Source: Bacillus sp. es.036
GTDB taxonomy: Bacteria; Bacillota; Bacilli; Bacillales; Guptibacillaceae
Direction: 5' to 3'
Length of the DNA stretch: 64,000 nt
Assembly (NCBI RefSeq): GCF_002563635.1
Contig: NZ_PDIZ01000001.1
Coordinates: forward strand, 2,976,001-3,040,000
In this document: one piece after another, positions 9,163 to 17,577 of the stretch
Layout: each line of letters opens with the position of its first letter
Position numbering within the stretch: the first letter of the stretch is position 1
The notes under the pieces: model-generated
The model's database searches: none
What the model was told of the DNA's origin: nothing
Seen by the model: only the letters and a program-made list of their open reading frames with translations
Made by a program: the position numbers and the translations under genes

Positions 9163-10121
9163 TAGGCTTCCTCCTTCCGACTCGACCAGAGGTAAGGAAC
9201 GATAAAGATCGCAACCGCTAAAAGCATGATGACAGCAATCGCTGCGCCGTTCGCGTAATAATTTCCTCTGAACGTCGTTTCATACATATACACACCAGGT
9301 ACGTCTGTGACAAAGTTTGCACCCGGCCCCGTCATCGCATATATTAAATCGAAAATTTTAAGCGAAATGTGCGCCATAATAATAATCACGCTAACGGTAA
9401 TTGGACGAAGGATCGGCATAATGATTTTCCAATACACCTGAAATTCATTTGCACCATCCATCCGAGCCGCTTCCCTTACTTCTTCCGGAACGCCTCTTAA
9501 CCCAGCAAGATACATAGCTACTGAAAAACCGGTCATTTGCCAGACGGCCGCGATGACAACAGCGATCATCGCAATCGGGATTCCGAATTCGATTTTCCCC
9601 CAGCCAATCGCCGGAAAAATCGTTGTATCGGTATACCATTTTGAATCAAGACCAAGTTTGCCAAGGAATAAATTAACCCCTGTGGAAGGATTCAATAGCC
9701 ATTGCCAGACCACCCCTGTGACGACAAAAGAAAGTGCCATTGGAAAGAAAAAAATGTTTCGAAACAGCGACTCTTGCTGGATCTTTTGGTCTAAAAGAAC
9801 TGCCAGAAACTGTCCGACCACGATTACCGCTAAAATAAACATAATTGTAAAAAAGAGCGTATTTCGTAAGTCAGCTTGAAAGCGAAAATCACTAAACAGA
9901 TAAAGATAATTTTTCAATCCGACAAAAGAAAAGTCTGGGACCAGCGAATTCCAATTGCTTAACGATACATAGCCCGTCCATCCGATAAACCCATAAACGA
10001 AAACCCCAACTAAAAGAATCGATGGAATAAGAAAGCCGATCGCAAGCATGTGATCCTTTGTAAGCGATCGTTTTTTTCGCGTTGATACTGTGACCGATCT
10101 CATCGCTGTTTCTGTCTTCAT
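9162..10121 (-). CDS. Sugar ABC transporter permease (MalF type)
   Basis: I choose the third of three consecutive ATG codons (10121) because AAGGGGG lies six bases before it; an ATG at 10139 has no ribosome binding site. The resulting 319-residue membrane protein has about six membrane segments and the EAA loop VREAARMDGANEFQVYWKIIMPILRP. It pairs with the adjacent MalG-type permease to form the channel of a CUT1 sugar importer. A hairpin separates it from the binding-protein gene, which may lower permease expression relative to the binding protein. Confidence 0.92.
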   Translation of the reverse strand: MKTETAMRSVTVSTRKKRSLTKDHMLAIGFLIPSILLVGVFVYGFIGWTGYVSLSNWNSLVPDFSFVGLKNYLYLFSDFRFQADLRNTLFFTIMFILAVIVVGQFLAVLLDQKIQQESLFRNIFFFPMALSFVVTGVVWQWLLNPSTGVNLFLGKLGLDSKWYTDTTIFPAIGWGKIEFGIPIAMIAVVIAAVWQMTGFSVAMYLAGLRGVPEEVREAARMDGANEFQVYWKIIMPILRPITVSVIIIMAHISLKIFDLIYAMTGPGANFVTDVPGVYMYETTFRGNYYANGAAIAVIMLLAVAIFIVPYLWSSRKEEA

Positions 10122-10141
10122 CATCATCCCCCTTACCATTC

Positions 10142-10169
10142 AAAAAGGGAGAAGAGCCATTCTTCTCCC
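10142..10169 (-). terminator. Intercistronic hairpin between binding protein and permease genes
   Basis: GGGAGAAGA and TCTTCTCCC pair with a short loop and are followed by TTTTTG on the minus strand. Its place directly after the binding-protein gene is typical of partial terminators or mRNA 3' stabilisers that raise binding-protein yield. Confidence 0.75.
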
Positions 10170-10177
10170 AACTCATT

Positions 10178-11470
10178 TTACTTAAGATCACCCGAAGCAT
10201 CTTCAAGAGAACCAATTAATTGATCAACATCCTGTTGCGTCACAAAAATATTAATCGCCTGGTTTACTTTCGTAACAAAACCTTCAGGTGCAGCTGATCC
10301 GTGCGCAAGACTCGGTGCGAGACTCGCACTCTTGAAATCTTCAATCGTTTCTTTTCCATATTCATCATAGTTTGAAAGATTAGCATCTACACGAGCTGGA
10401 ATGGAACCTTTTAAAGGATTAAATGCATCCTGCCCTTCAACAGAGCCAAGAACAGATAAGAATTTCTTAACGTCTTCAGGATTTGCTACACCCTTTGGCA
10501 AGCCGAACGTATCGGTAATCACCATAAACATCCCTTTAGTACCTGGCGTTGCCACCCAACCAAAATCTTCTTTTACTTTCAGGTTAAGATCGTTTACAAA
10601 GTAACCCTTAGCCCAATCTCCCATGACGTTCATCGCGGCTTCTCCATCTGCAACGAGCTGAGATGCATCTTGCCAGTTACGAGAGCTATGGTCTTCGTTT
10701 ACGTAGCTTAGCATTTTTTTATAATTCTCAGCCGCTTCCTTCACTTTAGGGTCGCTAAACGCCAGTTCTCCTGTGAAAAGCTTTTTGTAATCATCAGCCC
10801 CAAGCGTCCCTAATAGCGCTGTTTCAAATAGGTGTGTCGCTGTCCAGGGCTCTTTGTCACCGAGGGCAAGTGGTGTAACGCCAGCTTCCTGTAGCTGGTC
10901 CGCTGCAGTAAAAAACTCATCGAACGTAGTCGGCGGCTCAACGTCATTTTCTTCAAAAACGCTCGTGTTATACCAGAGAACGTTTCCACGATGAATATTC
11001 ACTGGAACAGAGTAAATATCGCCGTCTTTACTAACAAGATCAATTAGATCTTCTGGAAACTTATCTTCCCAACCTTCCGACTCATAAAGATCGTTAAGCG
11101 TTTCCATTTTTCCTGCTGCAACCCATCCGTCATTTAACTCAGAACCACCATGAACTTGAAACGTTGCAGGAGGATCATCACCCTGCATACGACTTGCAAG
11201 TACAGCCTTTGCATTCGTTCCTGCGCCGCCAGCAACGGCTGCGTTTTCGACTTCAATGTCAGGGTATTCTTCTTTAAATAAATCAATGAGCGCATTCAAC
11301 CCATCTTCTTCCCCAGCACCTGTCCACCAGCTGAAAATATCAAGCGTTTCTTCGTTACTTGACCCGCTACTGCCGTTTGTTTCCCCAGAACTCGAACAAG
11401 CAGAAAGTGGTCCTAGAGCTAAGACTAGAATTAAAAACCAACCCGTAAATGATTTAAGCCTTCCCTTCAT
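10178..11470 (-). CDS. Sugar-binding lipoprotein of ABC transporter
   Basis: This 430-residue extracellular solute-binding protein has a lipoprotein signal: positively charged start, hydrophobic stretch and lipobox LSAC with the lipidated Cys at about residue 25, followed by a Ser/Gly-rich linker. The body (LDIFSWWTGAGEEDGLNALIDLFKEEYPDIEVE, and later WYNTSVFEENDVEPPTTFDEF) matches the MalE/UgpB-like family 1 for sugars. It is the first gene of the importer operon. A cre-like site lies upstream at 11534-11547. The sugar cannot be read from the sequence. Confidence 0.93.
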   Translation of the reverse strand: MKGRLKSFTGWFLILVLALGPLSACSSSGETNGSSGSSNEETLDIFSWWTGAGEEDGLNALIDLFKEEYPDIEVENAAVAGGAGTNAKAVLASRMQGDDPPATFQVHGGSELNDGWVAAGKMETLNDLYESEGWEDKFPEDLIDLVSKDGDIYSVPVNIHRGNVLWYNTSVFEENDVEPPTTFDEFFTAADQLQEAGVTPLALGDKEPWTATHLFETALLGTLGADDYKKLFTGELAFSDPKVKEAAENYKKMLSYVNEDHSSRNWQDASQLVADGEAAMNVMGDWAKGYFVNDLNLKVKEDFGWVATPGTKGMFMVITDTFGLPKGVANPEDVKKFLSVLGSVEGQDAFNPLKGSIPARVDANLSNYDEYGKETIEDFKSASLAPSLAHGSAAPEGFVTKVNQAINIFVTQQDVDQLIGSLEDASGDLK

Positions 11471-11533
11471 ACGATCGATCCCCCCATATCTTTTGTTACT
11501 CTTACTCTATCAAAATAAATCCTCACAAAATCA

Positions 11534-11547
11534 TGTAAGCGTCTTCA
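11534..11547. promoter_or_regulatory. Candidate cre site (CcpA) before the sugar ABC operon
   Basis: TGTAAGCGTCTTCA matches the cre consensus TGWNANCGNTNWCA with one mismatch. It lies about 65 bases before the binding-protein start, a position that fits catabolite repression. Not tested. Confidence 0.5.
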
Positions 11548-11683
11548 TAATATTGTGGTTACCTTCACTTTTTTGTGGTTGTTTTCATAAGCTAGTACAA
11601 GATAAATGAAAGAAGGGTCTTCTCATGCAAAGAGAGAATGATAAGATATGCAGATATTTCTGTTCGATCGAGGTGAAAATGAA

Positions 11684-12286
11684 GTGAAGTTATCCGAATT
11701 AAATCCGGACACTCTCTCAAGAGAAGAAATTACAACGTTAATGTTTCATGACACCATAGATGATCAGCAAACCGGGGAATGTATTCTCGTGTTTGGTGCC
11801 AAAACAATTCACCGCGTCATAAAAGCAGCAGACCTCTATCATGATAAGCGCGCCCCTAAAATTCTCGTATCTGGTTCCGCAGCAAGATGGGGAGAAAATG
11901 AAGAACCTGAAGCCATATGGATGAGAGATCGGTTAGTCGAGCTTGGTGTACCGTCTGAAGATATCCTTCTGGAGCTCGAAGCTGCAAATACAACAGAGAA
12001 TGTACTCGCCTCGCTTATGGTGCTACAACGCTCCATCGGTCTTAATCAGATTCATCGACTCCTGATCGTCAGCTCTCCCTATCATATGAAAAGGTGCCAC
12101 CTCACACTTACAACGTATATGCCAGACTGGATCACCTATAGCTTTTGTAGTGACGATCGAGAATCAGGACAGCGAAACAACTGGTGGAAAGATGAACGAG
12201 AGAAGGCGCGAGTGATGAAAGAGCTCCATTCGATTCAGCGGTATGTAAAGAACGGTATATTGAAAGATGGGGATGTGCGTAGATAA
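11684..12286 (+). CDS. YdcF-like protein (DUF218)
   Basis: I prefer the GTG start at 11684 because GAGGTG lies eight bases before it; an in-frame ATG at 11648 has no ribosome binding site. About 200 residues. CILVFGAKTIHRVIKAADLY, KILVSGSAARWGENEEPEAIWMRDRLVELGVPSEDILLE and NTTENVLASL are the successive motifs of the DUF218/YdcF family. Members bind nucleotide-like ligands (E. coli YdcF binds S-adenosylmethionine), and some (SanA, ElyC) affect the envelope. Without a membrane segment this one is cytoplasmic. It is transcribed alone, divergent from the sugar importer. Confidence 0.86.
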   Translation: MKLSELNPDTLSREEITTLMFHDTIDDQQTGECILVFGAKTIHRVIKAADLYHDKRAPKILVSGSAARWGENEEPEAIWMRDRLVELGVPSEDILLELEAANTTENVLASLMVLQRSIGLNQIHRLLIVSSPYHMKRCHLTLTTYMPDWITYSFCSDDRESGQRNNWWKDEREKARVMKELHSIQRYVKNGILKDGDVRR

Positions 12287-12322
12287 ACAAAGATAGGATT
12301 CTATTATTTCAATGAATAGCTA

Positions 12323-12355
12323 AACGCCCAGCCACATATTGGCTAGGCGTTTTTT
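12323..12355. terminator. Bidirectional terminator between ydcF-like and hydrolase genes
   Basis: AACGCCcAGCC and GGCTaGGCGTT form a stem around ACATATT with TTTTTT on the plus strand. It lies between two convergent genes. Confidence 0.85.
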
Positions 12356-12393
12356 ATTGAAGAATCACTTTCGCATTAAGTCATTTTTTATAT

Positions 12394-13200
12394 TTATAAA
12401 GCAGGAGAAATGCTTGTCCGTGCACGATTTCTCTTAAAAAACGCCATGGAAGCAACATTGAATTCTCTAGGTTTTTCTACATTACAAACGTGACCGCACT
12501 GCTCTAGAATGAAATGGTTTGCCTGTTCATCACTACTAGTATCTTCTAGCAAAGGCTTCAGAAAAAGGTGATCCTGTTCACCTGAAATGTATAGTTTCGG
12601 GATGTTTCCACTATTTTCTTGGACATCCATGTAAGTTTCTTTTACGTGAGGAGCCAGTTTATACCATGCAAGAAAATCGCTTCGATTCATTTTCAGGGCT
12701 TCTCTAATAAAGAGCTTTCGTGAACGTGCGTGATTCGATTTTGGCATCATGACATAAGCAAACAATTTGTATAACCACATATATGGAATAAAAGATTTCA
12801 CTGCATTTCCAGCCATCAGCAAGAAGGAAGCTAAGGGATTGAATCGCGTAATCGCTCCACCAAGCACAGCACTTTGAACACGTTCAGGTGCCTGTTGTAG
12901 CAAGTGATGTACCGCAACTGAACCTAGTGAAATCCCCACTAAATGAGCTTTCATAATGTTCAGTTGATCGAGAAGAGCGAGAATTTCATTAGCAATTAAT
13001 TCACTAGTAAAAGGTTTCCCATAGCTAGACGTACTTGGTGATTGGCCATGACCGGGTAAGTTTATCGCTAACACATGATACTTCTTTTTGTATGTCCCTA
13101 TTTGGTGACAGAAGATCCCATAGTTTCCTCCAAGACCATGTAGCAAGACGATCGTTTCACTGCCACTGGCCTTGTTTTTGTAAAGCTTATAATCAAGCAT
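12394..13200 (-). CDS. Alpha/beta hydrolase
   Basis: This 268-residue cytoplasmic protein has the alpha/beta hydrolase fold: oxyanion-hole motif LLHGLGGNYG (residues 19-28), nucleophile elbow GISLGS with Ser91, Asp210 in ISGEQDHLF and His237 in QCGHVCN complete the triad. Segment NLPGHGQSP is typical of esterase and haloperoxidase-like members. The substrate is unknown. It is a single gene between the convergent YdcF-like gene and the three-component regulatory operon. Confidence 0.87.
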   Translation of the reverse strand: MLDYKLYKNKASGSETIVLLHGLGGNYGIFCHQIGTYKKKYHVLAINLPGHGQSPSTSSYGKPFTSELIANEILALLDQLNIMKAHLVGISLGSVAVHHLLQQAPERVQSAVLGGAITRFNPLASFLLMAGNAVKSFIPYMWLYKLFAYVMMPKSNHARSRKLFIREALKMNRSDFLAWYKLAPHVKETYMDVQENSGNIPKLYISGEQDHLFLKPLLEDTSSDEQANHFILEQCGHVCNVEKPREFNVASMAFFKRNRARTSISPAL

Positions 13201-13377
13201 GATGATAATTCCTCTCTGTTTAAGGGATGTTGCGTCCCATAGTTGCGTCTCAAGACAGTATAACTTTAGAATGGTGGAGAAGGAAATAGGTAAATGGGTA
13301 ATGACAAGAAACCGTCAATAGCTTGCTACAAATCAACGAGAAGACGCTAAGCACCCACTTCCCTTTCTATACTAGTT

Positions 13378-14940
13378 TCACACCAACAACTTCTCACGAT
13401 ATTGCGAAGGCGATAAGCCGGCTTTTCGTTTAAATACTCGACTGAAATAATTCGGATCTTTATATCCGACGTTGAAACAAATCTCTTTTAAACTTTTGGA
13501 GGCATCCAGCATTTCTCGTTTTGCTTCGCCAATCCGAACTTCTGTAACGTAATCAATGAATGTCATGCCGCTCTTATCTTTAAATAATTTACTGACGTAA
13601 TAGGGGCTAAGCTCAACGTGCTCCGCTGCTTCTTCAAGGGTGAGCTGTTTATGAAAATGGGCTCGAATGTATTGCTTGACCTGTTCAAGACGATCCCCGC
13701 CATGGAGCGCACGCCATTCATGGACATGCACACTCAACTTTCGTAGCTTTTCTCGCGCTAGACTGCTAGCTTCATACTCATTTTCCGCACGGATGTATGC
13801 ATAAGAAGATAAGACGATTCCATTGTTTTGAAGAATACGCTCAGCGACAAGAAAGAGTTCATTCAGTTTTTGAACATAAGTGGAAGTTGGTTCAACTGCA
13901 ATCATTTCTACATACACATCAAGTTCTTTCATCGCTCTTGTGAAGTCACCATTGTTGATCGCATTAATCACAATCGACTCCTGCTCCTGTGTGCGATCAT
14001 GCCGAGGTACGTTAGCACTTTTCCCTTCATGATAAAAGGCATAAGTGACATCTTGTTCAACATCTAGATCACGAACAGTATGAAGAGCTTCCCGATAAGA
14101 TGCGACAAATTGCTCGGCTTCCTTATATGGCCTCCCTACCCCAATACAAACCGCTACGCCAAAATATTGATTGAATTCATAAAGAAGGTTTCGTAACATA
14201 GGCAGTAATTTCGCCTTTAGCCGCTTGTCTTTCTCCTGAAGGCTGTCACTGAAAAGAAAGCAGGGTAAATAGTATTCATCTCTTACTCCTATTAAAGCTT
14301 CACCAGGAAGGGCGCTTTTCACTTTCTTTTTGATCCACTGAACCATTTCATTGAAGCGATCCTGTTTGTTTGGAAATTTAAAAACAAGGGCATAACCTGC
14401 TGTCGTTTGAAAGCCAAGCAGTTCGCTCCATTCAGCAGGACTGAACTCTGTTACTTGATTCATTAAGATCGCATTCATCCACTCACCTTCAAGTAAGTGA
14501 ACGGCTTTTGCAAGCTGTGCTTGAACATGGTTTTTTTTTGCAGCTTCTTCTCGCTCTATTTCAAGTTCTTTAGAGACACGTGAAAGGGCAGCTAAAATTT
14601 CACTCTTACGCCCTGGCTTTAACAAATATTCTTTCACCCCTTGCTGCATCACGTCTCTTGCATAGTTAAATGTGTCAAAGGCAGAAAGCATAATAAATCG
14701 AATGTTCGGATGGTTGAGCTTAATCGTTCGAACTGCCTTTACCCCATCGATCCCGGGCATTTTAATGTCCATAAAAACAATATGCGGTTGAAATTCGCCT
14801 ACAAACGAAATTGCTTCTCTCCCATTTTTCGCTTTTACTATCTTTACCTTATCGCCATATTCTCGTGTTATCATCATTTCGATTGCATCCCGCTCTAGCT
14901 GCTCGTCATCGACAATCATGATTTTAAGCAAATTGTTCAT
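13378..14940 (-). CDS. AraC-family response regulator (YesN type)
   Basis: This 520-residue protein starts with a receiver domain: acidic DDE at 11-13, phospho-acceptor Asp58 in FMDIKMPG, Lys108 in YLLKPG. A middle region of about 280 residues carries no motif I recognise. At the C-terminus is a double helix-turn-helix AraC domain (LEEAAEHVELSPYYVSKLFKDKSG and SLKEICFNVGYKDPNYFSRVFK). It is the transcription output of the sensing operon; its start lies 17 bases inside the kinase gene. The likely target is a sugar uptake operon, and the importer at 8.3-11.5 kb is the nearest candidate. Confidence 0.94.
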   Translation of the reverse strand: MNNLLKIMIVDDEQLERDAIEMMITREYGDKVKIVKAKNGREAISFVGEFQPHIVFMDIKMPGIDGVKAVRTIKLNHPNIRFIMLSAFDTFNYARDVMQQGVKEYLLKPGRKSEILAALSRVSKELEIEREEAAKKNHVQAQLAKAVHLLEGEWMNAILMNQVTEFSPAEWSELLGFQTTAGYALVFKFPNKQDRFNEMVQWIKKKVKSALPGEALIGVRDEYYLPCFLFSDSLQEKDKRLKAKLLPMLRNLLYEFNQYFGVAVCIGVGRPYKEAEQFVASYREALHTVRDLDVEQDVTYAFYHEGKSANVPRHDRTQEQESIVINAINNGDFTRAMKELDVYVEMIAVEPTSTYVQKLNELFLVAERILQNNGIVLSSYAYIRAENEYEASSLAREKLRKLSVHVHEWRALHGGDRLEQVKQYIRAHFHKQLTLEEAAEHVELSPYYVSKLFKDKSGMTFIDYVTEVRIGEAKREMLDASKSLKEICFNVGYKDPNYFSRVFKRKAGLSPSQYREKLLV

Positions 14941-16372
14941 CTCCTTTTGGTTTTCTATAAGGTAAATTCAGTCGGACCGTTGTTCCAACTTCTTTAGAAG
15001 AATGAACGGTCATGGAACCGGCCTGTTGGGAGAACAATTCGATTCGTTTCTTCACATTTTGCATGCCAAGACCCGTAGAATGTCCCTGTCTATTATCTAT
15101 AGGCGAATGTTCATCATTAGAAAATAATTGTGACAGCCTTGTCGTTTCCATTCCTACTCCGTTGTCTGCCACCTCAATAATGACATCGTCTTGTTCCGCA
15201 TAAATGCGTATCATAATTTTTCCGCCTTCTTCATACGTTTCCACACCGTGTATAAAGGCATTTTCAACAATCGGCTGAAGCGTTAGCACAGGGATTTTGC
15301 AGTCTAGCACGTTCTCGTCTGCAATCACATCAAATTTCACTCGTTCACCAAACCGCGACTTCTGAATAAAAAAATATTCCCTCACAATCGTTAATTCATC
15401 TTTTAATGTCACGTCTTTTGCTAGATTACCAAGATTGTAACGTAGAAGAGCCGCTACCGATTCAATGAGCTCACTCGTTTGTTCAGCCCCTTCAATATAA
15501 GCACGTCTTGAAATCGTATTAAGGGTATTAAAAAGAAAGTGAGGATTCATCTGACTTTGAAGACTTTTTAACTCCATTTCTTTCAAAAGCTGATCAAGCT
15601 CTGATTTTTGCTTCATTTCAATAATTAATCCTTGTATATTTTCCTGCATGCGGTAAAAGGTTTCTGCCAATAACCGCAGTTCACTTCTCGACTTTACGAC
15701 AACTTTATTTGCCGTAAAATCTCCCTTTGCTAGTTTTTTAGCTGCAGCAGCAAGTTCATGAATCGGTTTTGTAATGCCACGCGAAAACCAGAAGGCCATT
15801 AAGAGGCTAAAGATAATCATGGAAACGAATAACGAAATCCCCATCCACTGAAGGTAGGAACTTTTTTGATCCATTTCATTGTAAAAGATGCGGTAATCCG
15901 TTAATTCAGAATTAATAAGCGTTAAGGTCGTTTCCTGAATAAACGCAGAGATTTGCGCCGCTTCGTTTAAGTGACCTGAATATTGATTAATTTCCTGCCT
16001 CTGAAAAGCCTGCACGGTAATGTCGCATTCAAGTAAAAAGCTTTCGATCATGTTTTCATAGTTTGTGACGATTTGATCGTTTCCTTCATTTTTCACTGTA
16101 TCGAGGAGCTCTTCTTTTTCTTGCGAAAGAATTTTTCGTTCAGTGGCATAAGCGGTTAATTCCGTTTGCGTTCGTGCCGTTAAATACGTATTCATCGCTT
16201 CATAGACCGTATTGGTTTGTTGCGAGATTTCATTTAAGACGATAAACCGCTCAAAACTCGTGTGATAATCATCAATCGTACGCTGACTGTTATGAAACAA
16301 GTAAAACGCGACACCGTTCATCAAAATCACAAGCAATGTAAAAAAGAGAATAAATCTCGCTTGAATTTTCAT
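14924..16372 (-). CDS. Sensor histidine kinase (YesM type, LytS/HPK7 class)
   Basis: This 482-residue membrane kinase has two membrane segments (about 8-26 and 176-196) flanking an extracellular helical sensor region. A HAMP domain (about 197-250) follows. The phospho-acceptor region is LQSQMNPHFLFNTLNTIS with His278, and the ATPase domain carries QPIVENAFIHG, VADNGVGM and GLGMQNVKKRI. It probably phosphorylates the adjacent AraC-type regulator. Its start overlaps the binding-protein stop by 4 bases (ATGA). The membrane-anchored sugar-binding protein encoded just upstream is likely its ligand-sensing partner. Confidence 0.95.
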   Translation of the reverse strand: MKIQARFILFFTLLVILMNGVAFYLFHNSQRTIDDYHTSFERFIVLNEISQQTNTVYEAMNTYLTARTQTELTAYATERKILSQEKEELLDTVKNEGNDQIVTNYENMIESFLLECDITVQAFQRQEINQYSGHLNEAAQISAFIQETTLTLINSELTDYRIFYNEMDQKSSYLQWMGISLFVSMIIFSLLMAFWFSRGITKPIHELAAAAKKLAKGDFTANKVVVKSRSELRLLAETFYRMQENIQGLIIEMKQKSELDQLLKEMELKSLQSQMNPHFLFNTLNTISRRAYIEGAEQTSELIESVAALLRYNLGNLAKDVTLKDELTIVREYFFIQKSRFGERVKFDVIADENVLDCKIPVLTLQPIVENAFIHGVETYEEGGKIMIRIYAEQDDVIIEVADNGVGMETTRLSQLFSNDEHSPIDNRQGHSTGLGMQNVKKRIELFSQQAGSMTVHSSKEVGTTVRLNLPYRKPKGDEQFA

Positions 16373-17367
16373 TGTTGTTTCATCCCTCCCGGCGTCATTG
16401 TTTCTGTTTCGGTCAAGTCTTTCTGCCGCACTACATCTGTCATCGTGTGGTGATAGGTGGAAACCTTATCACCTTCAAGCACTTGAATCATCAATTCTAC
16501 CGCGTCGTATCCCATCTCATATGGTTTTTGTTCAACAGTCGCTTCAAGCTTTCCCTCTTTAAGAAGTTGAAGGGTTTCCGGGAGAACATCAAACCCAATC
16601 ACATAGACGCGATCAGTCATGCCAATACTTTCAAGAACTTGAACGATGCCGATCGCATCAAGGGCACTCGTTCCGTAAAAGGCATTAACGTCAGGGTAAT
16701 CTTTTATCATCTCATACGTTTTTTCGGCTGCTTGGATTCGTGTAATTTGAGATTCAGCGATAGCAACGACGTTCACGCGATCGCTCCCTTTAATCGCATC
16801 TTTAAATCCCTCGACCCGAAGCTTTTGATTTGCTGAATCATAACGGCCCGTAATGATGCCGACCTTTACCTCACCTTCTGTATCTTTTAGTAACGCTTGT
16901 CCTGCTAGAAACCCAGCATAATAATTATCCGTTCCAACGTACGCCACGCGCTTACTTTCAGGAGCATCCGTATCTATAGTTAGAAAAGGAATCCCTTTTT
17001 CTGATACGCGATTAATAATCGTAGGTGACACCTCTTGATTCAATCCCTGCGCGATGATGCCATCCACTTTTGATGCAGCCGCCATTTCAATCATTTTCAT
17101 ATGTTCATCAAGGTTAGCTTGTTTGGGGCCGGTATACTGTAACGACACATGATGCTTCTCAGCTGCAGCGCGTGCTCCTTTTTCGACAAGTCGCCAGTAA
17201 TCATTATCAACCTCTTCCGTAACAAGAACGAAGCGATAATCCGGAGCTTTATAAGAAGCAGAAGGGCGGTCTGGGGTTAAGTTGAAAGCCCTTACAGAAC
17301 AGAAGAGAAAAAAAGAAAATGTTACCGTTACTAGCAAACCACCAATCACATATATCCAGCGCGCCAT
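16369..17367 (-). CDS. Membrane-anchored periplasmic-type sugar-binding protein (sensor partner)
   Basis: This 332-residue protein has one N-terminal hydrophobic segment (residues 4-27) without a clear lipobox, then a Peripla_BP_4 (RbsB-like) domain: YRFVLVTEEVDNDYWRLVEKGARAAAEKHHV, GIIAQGLNQE, PFLTIDTDAPESKRVAYVGTDNYYAG and VKVGIITGRYDSANQKLRVEGFKDAI. It is the first gene of the sensing operon, so it probably presents a bound sugar to the histidine kinase. The ribosome binding site AAAGGAGGTaaatca is very strong. A perfect palindrome lies just upstream in the mRNA leader. Confidence 0.93.
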   Translation of the reverse strand: MARWIYVIGGLLVTVTFSFFLFCSVRAFNLTPDRPSASYKAPDYRFVLVTEEVDNDYWRLVEKGARAAAEKHHVSLQYTGPKQANLDEHMKMIEMAAASKVDGIIAQGLNQEVSPTIINRVSEKGIPFLTIDTDAPESKRVAYVGTDNYYAGFLAGQALLKDTEGEVKVGIITGRYDSANQKLRVEGFKDAIKGSDRVNVVAIAESQITRIQAAEKTYEMIKDYPDVNAFYGTSALDAIGIVQVLESIGMTDRVYVIGFDVLPETLQLLKEGKLEATVEQKPYEMGYDAVELMIQVLEGDKVSTYHHTMTDVVRQKDLTETETMTPGGMKQQ

Positions 17368-17387
17368 TGATTTACCTCCTTTTTGGA

Positions 17388-17423
17388 GTCATCGCTACCG
17401 GTGACGTCACCGGTAGCGACGAC
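17388..17423. promoter_or_regulatory. Perfect 28-bp palindrome in the leader of the sensing operon
   Basis: Bases 17392-17419 read TCGCTACCGGTGAC followed exactly by its reverse complement. The symmetry continues as GTC/GAC after one mismatched pair on each side. It lies about 25 bases before the start codon and downstream of a good promoter, so it is transcribed. It could be an operator or a strong mRNA hairpin controlling translation. Confidence 0.7.
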
Positions 17424-17469
17424 CCCCTCCACAGACACTTGTCCTCCCTCAGAGGACTTCCCTAATGTC

Positions 17470-17500
17470 ATTATATATCGAACGCTCCAAACGGAATCAA
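17470..17500 (-). promoter_or_regulatory. Sigma-A-like promoter of the sensing operon
   Basis: On the minus strand TTGATT (17500-17495) and TATATA (17477-17472) are separated by 17 bases; TATAAT two bases on is an alternative -10. It gives a leader of about 95 bases before the binding-protein gene. Confidence 0.65.
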
Positions 17501-17520
17501 CTTGTTTTTTTGATAAGCTA

Positions 17521-17574
17521 AAAAAGACTGTCCGCCGAACGATGATCAACCCTCGTTCAGCGAGACAGCTTTTT
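17521..17574. terminator. Bidirectional terminator after the giant membrane protein gene
   Basis: On the minus strand CTGTCTCGCTGAACGA pairs with TCGTTCGGCGGACAG (one bulge, one G-U pair), followed by TTTTTT; a T run also lies on the other side. It follows the stop codon of the 1128-residue membrane protein and insulates the sensing operon promoter. Confidence 0.85.
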
Positions 17575-17577
17575 CCT

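Noticed and set aside
17346-17549. 67-codon minus-strand frame across the palindromic leader
   Set aside because: Its start lies inside the upstream terminator and before the promoter, so it would not be transcribed with a ribosome binding site; the palindrome is better explained as a regulatory element.
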